6,417 nucleotides of DNA, taken from assembly GCA_947453015.1 (NCBI GenBank), contig CANGFL010000081.1:1-6417 (forward strand). Direction: 5' to 3'. Both the position numbers and the translations under genes were made by a program. Position 1 is the stretch's first letter, and every line of letters begins with the position of its first letter. Shown here piece by piece: positions 4,712 to 6,417 of the stretch. The notes under the pieces were generated by a model. That model was not told the DNA's origin and made no database searches. It was given only the letters and a program-made list of their open reading frames with translations. This DNA is from Oxalobacteraceae bacterium (GTDB lineage Bacteria > Pseudomonadota > Gammaproteobacteria > Burkholderiales > Burkholderiaceae_D).

Positions 4712-6382
4712 TTAGAACAAGCCAATGATCTTGCCATTATCATCGACATCAATCTTTTCTGCGCTCGGTACTTTAGGCAAGCCGGGCATCGTCATAATAT
4801 CGCCACAGATCATCACAATAAATTGCGCACCCGCTGCAAGTTTGACTTCGCGCACATTCACAACATGACCACTCGGTGCGCCACGCAAAGAGGCATCGGC
4901 ACTAAACGATGACTGCGTCTTGGCAACACAAATAGGATAGCTGCCATAACCCGCCTCTTCCCATGTTTTGAGTTGCTGTTTCACTTTGGCCGAAGCACTG
5001 ATATCAGCGGCGCCATAAATTTTGGTCGCCACTTTTTTCATTTTTTCCAGCAATGAATCCGAGTCTTCATACACATACGTCATGCCACTCGGCTGTTCTG
5101 AAAGACGAACCACTTCATGCGCCAGCGCTTCAGCACCTGCTCCGCCTTTTGCCCAATGCTCTGCTAGCACCACGTTGACGCCGAGCGCCTTCATGCGGTC
5201 AGTGACTAATCTAATTTCAGCCTCGGTATCGAAGGTGAAACGATTGATAGAGACCACGCAAGGCAATCCATAATTTTTAGTCACATTTGAGACATGGCGC
5301 TCTAAATTGACCAAACCCTTTTCGAGCGCAACGAGATCTTCACCGTTGAGTTCTTTTACGTCTTTACCACCGTGGTATTTCAATGCGCGAATAGTGGCGA
5401 CCAATACACACGCCGATGGCTTAAGACCTGTCTTACGACATTTAATATCGATAAATTTTTCAGCACCTAAATCTGCACCAAAGCCCGCCTCAGTCACCAC
5501 GTAATCACCCAACTTTAAAGCGCTTTGAGTAGCAATCACCGAGTTACAACCGTGAGCAATATTCGCAAAAGGGCCACCGTGTACAAACGCAGGATTATTT
5601 TCCAGGGTTTGTACGAGATTGGGTTTGAGTGCTTCTTTCAGCAACACGGTCATCGCACCATGAGCATTCAGATCGCGTGCGTGCACAGCTTTTTGATCAC
5701 GGGTATAGCCAATAACGATATCGCCTAAGCGTTTTTTCAAATCTTTCACTGAAGTGGCTAAGCAAAAGATCGCCATGACTTCGGACGCCACCACAATATC
5801 AAATCCATCTTGTCGAACAAATCCGTTAGCGGTACCACCCATGCCAACGACGATATCGCGCAAAGCACGATCATTCATATCGACCACGCGCTTCCACGTA
5901 ATACGACGTGGATCAATATCGAGCGCATTACCATGATTAATATGGTTATCTATCATCGCCGCCAACAAATTGTTAGCTAACGCTATCGCCGAAAAATCAC
6001 CCGTGAAATGCAGATTGATATCTTCCATGGGCACGATCTGAGCATAGCCCCCACCCGCTGCACCGCCTTTCACGCCAAACACTGGGCCGAGCGATGGCTC
6101 GCGCAAACAAATCACGGTTTTTTTACCGATACGATTTAGCGCATCACCCAAACCCACGGTGGTCGTCGTTTTACCTTCACCAGCTGGAGTTGGACTAATC
6201 GCCGTAACAAGTATTAACTTACCGTCCGGCTTGCCTTTTAGCGAATCGACATAGTCGAGTGAAATTTTGGCCTTGTAATGACCGTAGGGCTCAAGATAAT
6301 CATCGGCGATGCCAAGATGCGAAGCCACCTCAGTAATGCGCTTCATCGTCGCTTTTTGTGCGATCTCGATATCGCTTGCCAT
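4712..6382 (-). CDS. fhs: Formate--tetrahydrofolate ligase (10-formyl-THF synthetase)
   Basis: This enzyme (EC 6.3.4.3) joins formate to tetrahydrofolate using ATP, via formyl phosphate, giving 10-formyl-THF for purine and formyl-Met synthesis or for one-carbon assimilation. It is cytoplasmic, usually a homotetramer. The gene is complete at 556 residues, the normal family length. Visible motifs are the P-loop [10 protein letters not shown] at 65-74, EPSLGPVFG at 95-103, and the first family signature [11 protein letters not shown] at 103-113. Also present are the second signature [12 protein letters not shown] at 328-339, EHWAKGGAG at 408-416, and the C-terminal [19 protein letters not shown] at 527-545. 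No key residue looks altered. The ATG at 6382 has GGAG about five bases upstream. It probably heads a transcript with the DUF4399 gene 51 bp downstream. No folD or other C1 gene is visible in the window. Confidence 0.98.
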   Translation of the reverse strand: MASDIEIAQKATMKRITEVASHLGIADDYLEPYGHYKAKISLDYVDSLKGKPDGKLILVTAISPTPAGEGKTTTTVGLGDALNRIGKKTVICLREPSLGPVFGVKGGAAGGGYAQIVPMEDINLHFTGDFSAIALANNLLAAMIDNHINHGNALDIDPRRITWKRVVDMNDRALRDIVVGMGGTANGFVRQDGFDIVVASEVMAIFCLATSVKDLKKRLGDIVIGYTRDQKAVHARDLNAHGAMTVLLKEALKPNLVQTLENNPAFVHGGPFANIAHGCNSVIATQSALKLGDYVVTEAGFGADLGAEKFIDIKCRKTGLKPSACVLVATIRALKYHGGKDVKELNGEDLVALEKGLVNLERHVSNVTKNYGLPCVVSINRFTFDTEAEIRLVTDRMKALGVNVVLAEHWAKGGAGAEALAHEVVRLSEQPSGMTYVYEDSDSLLEKMKKVATKIYGAADISASAKVKQQLKTWEEAGYGSYPICVAKTQSSFSADASLRGAPSGHVVNVREVKLAAGAQFIVMICGDIMTMPGLPKVPSAEKIDVDDNGKIIGLF

Positions 6383-6395
6383 TTCGTCTCCAAAA

Positions 6396-6401
6396 TTTAT
6401 A
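6396..6401 (-). promoter_or_regulatory. Possible -10 hexamer of the fhs promoter
   Basis: TATAAA on the minus strand (five of six matches to TATAAT) lies 14 bases upstream of the fhs ATG, just before the Shine-Dalgarno. If used, the leader would be very short. The matching -35 position falls outside the window, so it cannot be tested here. Confidence 0.25.
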
Positions 6402-6417
6402 GTGATATGAAACAGCC

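Noticed and set aside
5022..5936. Four short plus-strand frames within fhs
   Set aside because: All are antisense to the highly conserved fhs coding sequence and encode Ser/Thr-rich shadow peptides with no recognisable features.
1..6417. CRISPR arrays, tRNA/rRNA genes, insertion sequences, attachment sites, toxin-antitoxin or defence genes
   Set aside because: No regularly spaced repeats, long terminal inverted repeats, cloverleaf-like genes or recognisable mobile or defence proteins were seen on either strand.

Overview
This 6.4-kb window looks like ordinary chromosome from a Gram-negative proteobacterium, most likely beta- or gammaproteobacterial. The evidence is an RND-type metal efflux operon with an outer-membrane component, several Sec signal peptides, and small periplasmic families typical of these groups (a CzcI-like protein, a DUF4399 protein and a surface-adhesin-E-like protein). 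Base composition is moderate (roughly half GC by eye) and looks even across the window. I see no insertion sequence, phage gene, tRNA, rRNA or CRISPR array.

Left part (1-2915, all on the minus strand; transcription runs right to left). The genes in order of transcription are a BKACE-family beta-keto acid cleavage enzyme (2915 to 2028), a small His/Cys-rich CzcI-like periplasmic protein (2010 to 1639), a CzcC/CusC-like outer-membrane channel (1477 to 125), and the first 40 codons of the RND membrane-fusion (CzcB-like) subunit, which runs off the left edge. The order czcI-czcC-czcB is the classic metal-efflux arrangement, and the RND pump gene czcA would be expected beyond the window. The BKACE gene lies only 17 bp upstream of czcI, with no visible terminator.

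Middle part (2916-4260). A 134-bp divergent intergenic region carries a perfect minus-strand -10 hexamer, a 10-bp palindrome and a plus-strand sigma-54-like element. It separates the BKACE gene from a small secreted two-cysteine protein (3050-3361, plus). Convergent with that gene is a surface-adhesin-E-like secreted protein (3393-3779, minus). Divergent from the adhesin-like gene is a 105-residue, polar, probably disordered protein of unknown family (3906-4223, plus), preceded by a 6-bp stem-loop. A perfect 12-bp hairpin spans its stop codon and probably terminates transcription from both sides.

Right part (4268-6417, minus). A complete formate-tetrahydrofolate ligase gene (fhs, 6382 to 4712) is followed after 51 bp by a DUF4399 periplasmic protein (4660 to 4268), probably in one transcript. 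Fhs feeds formate into the folate one-carbon pool.

Nothing here is a convincing new multi-gene system. The most worthwhile oddities are the coupling of a BKACE enzyme to a metal-efflux operon, the layered divergent promoter region, and the unrecognised 105-residue gene with its structured leader and stop-codon hairpin.
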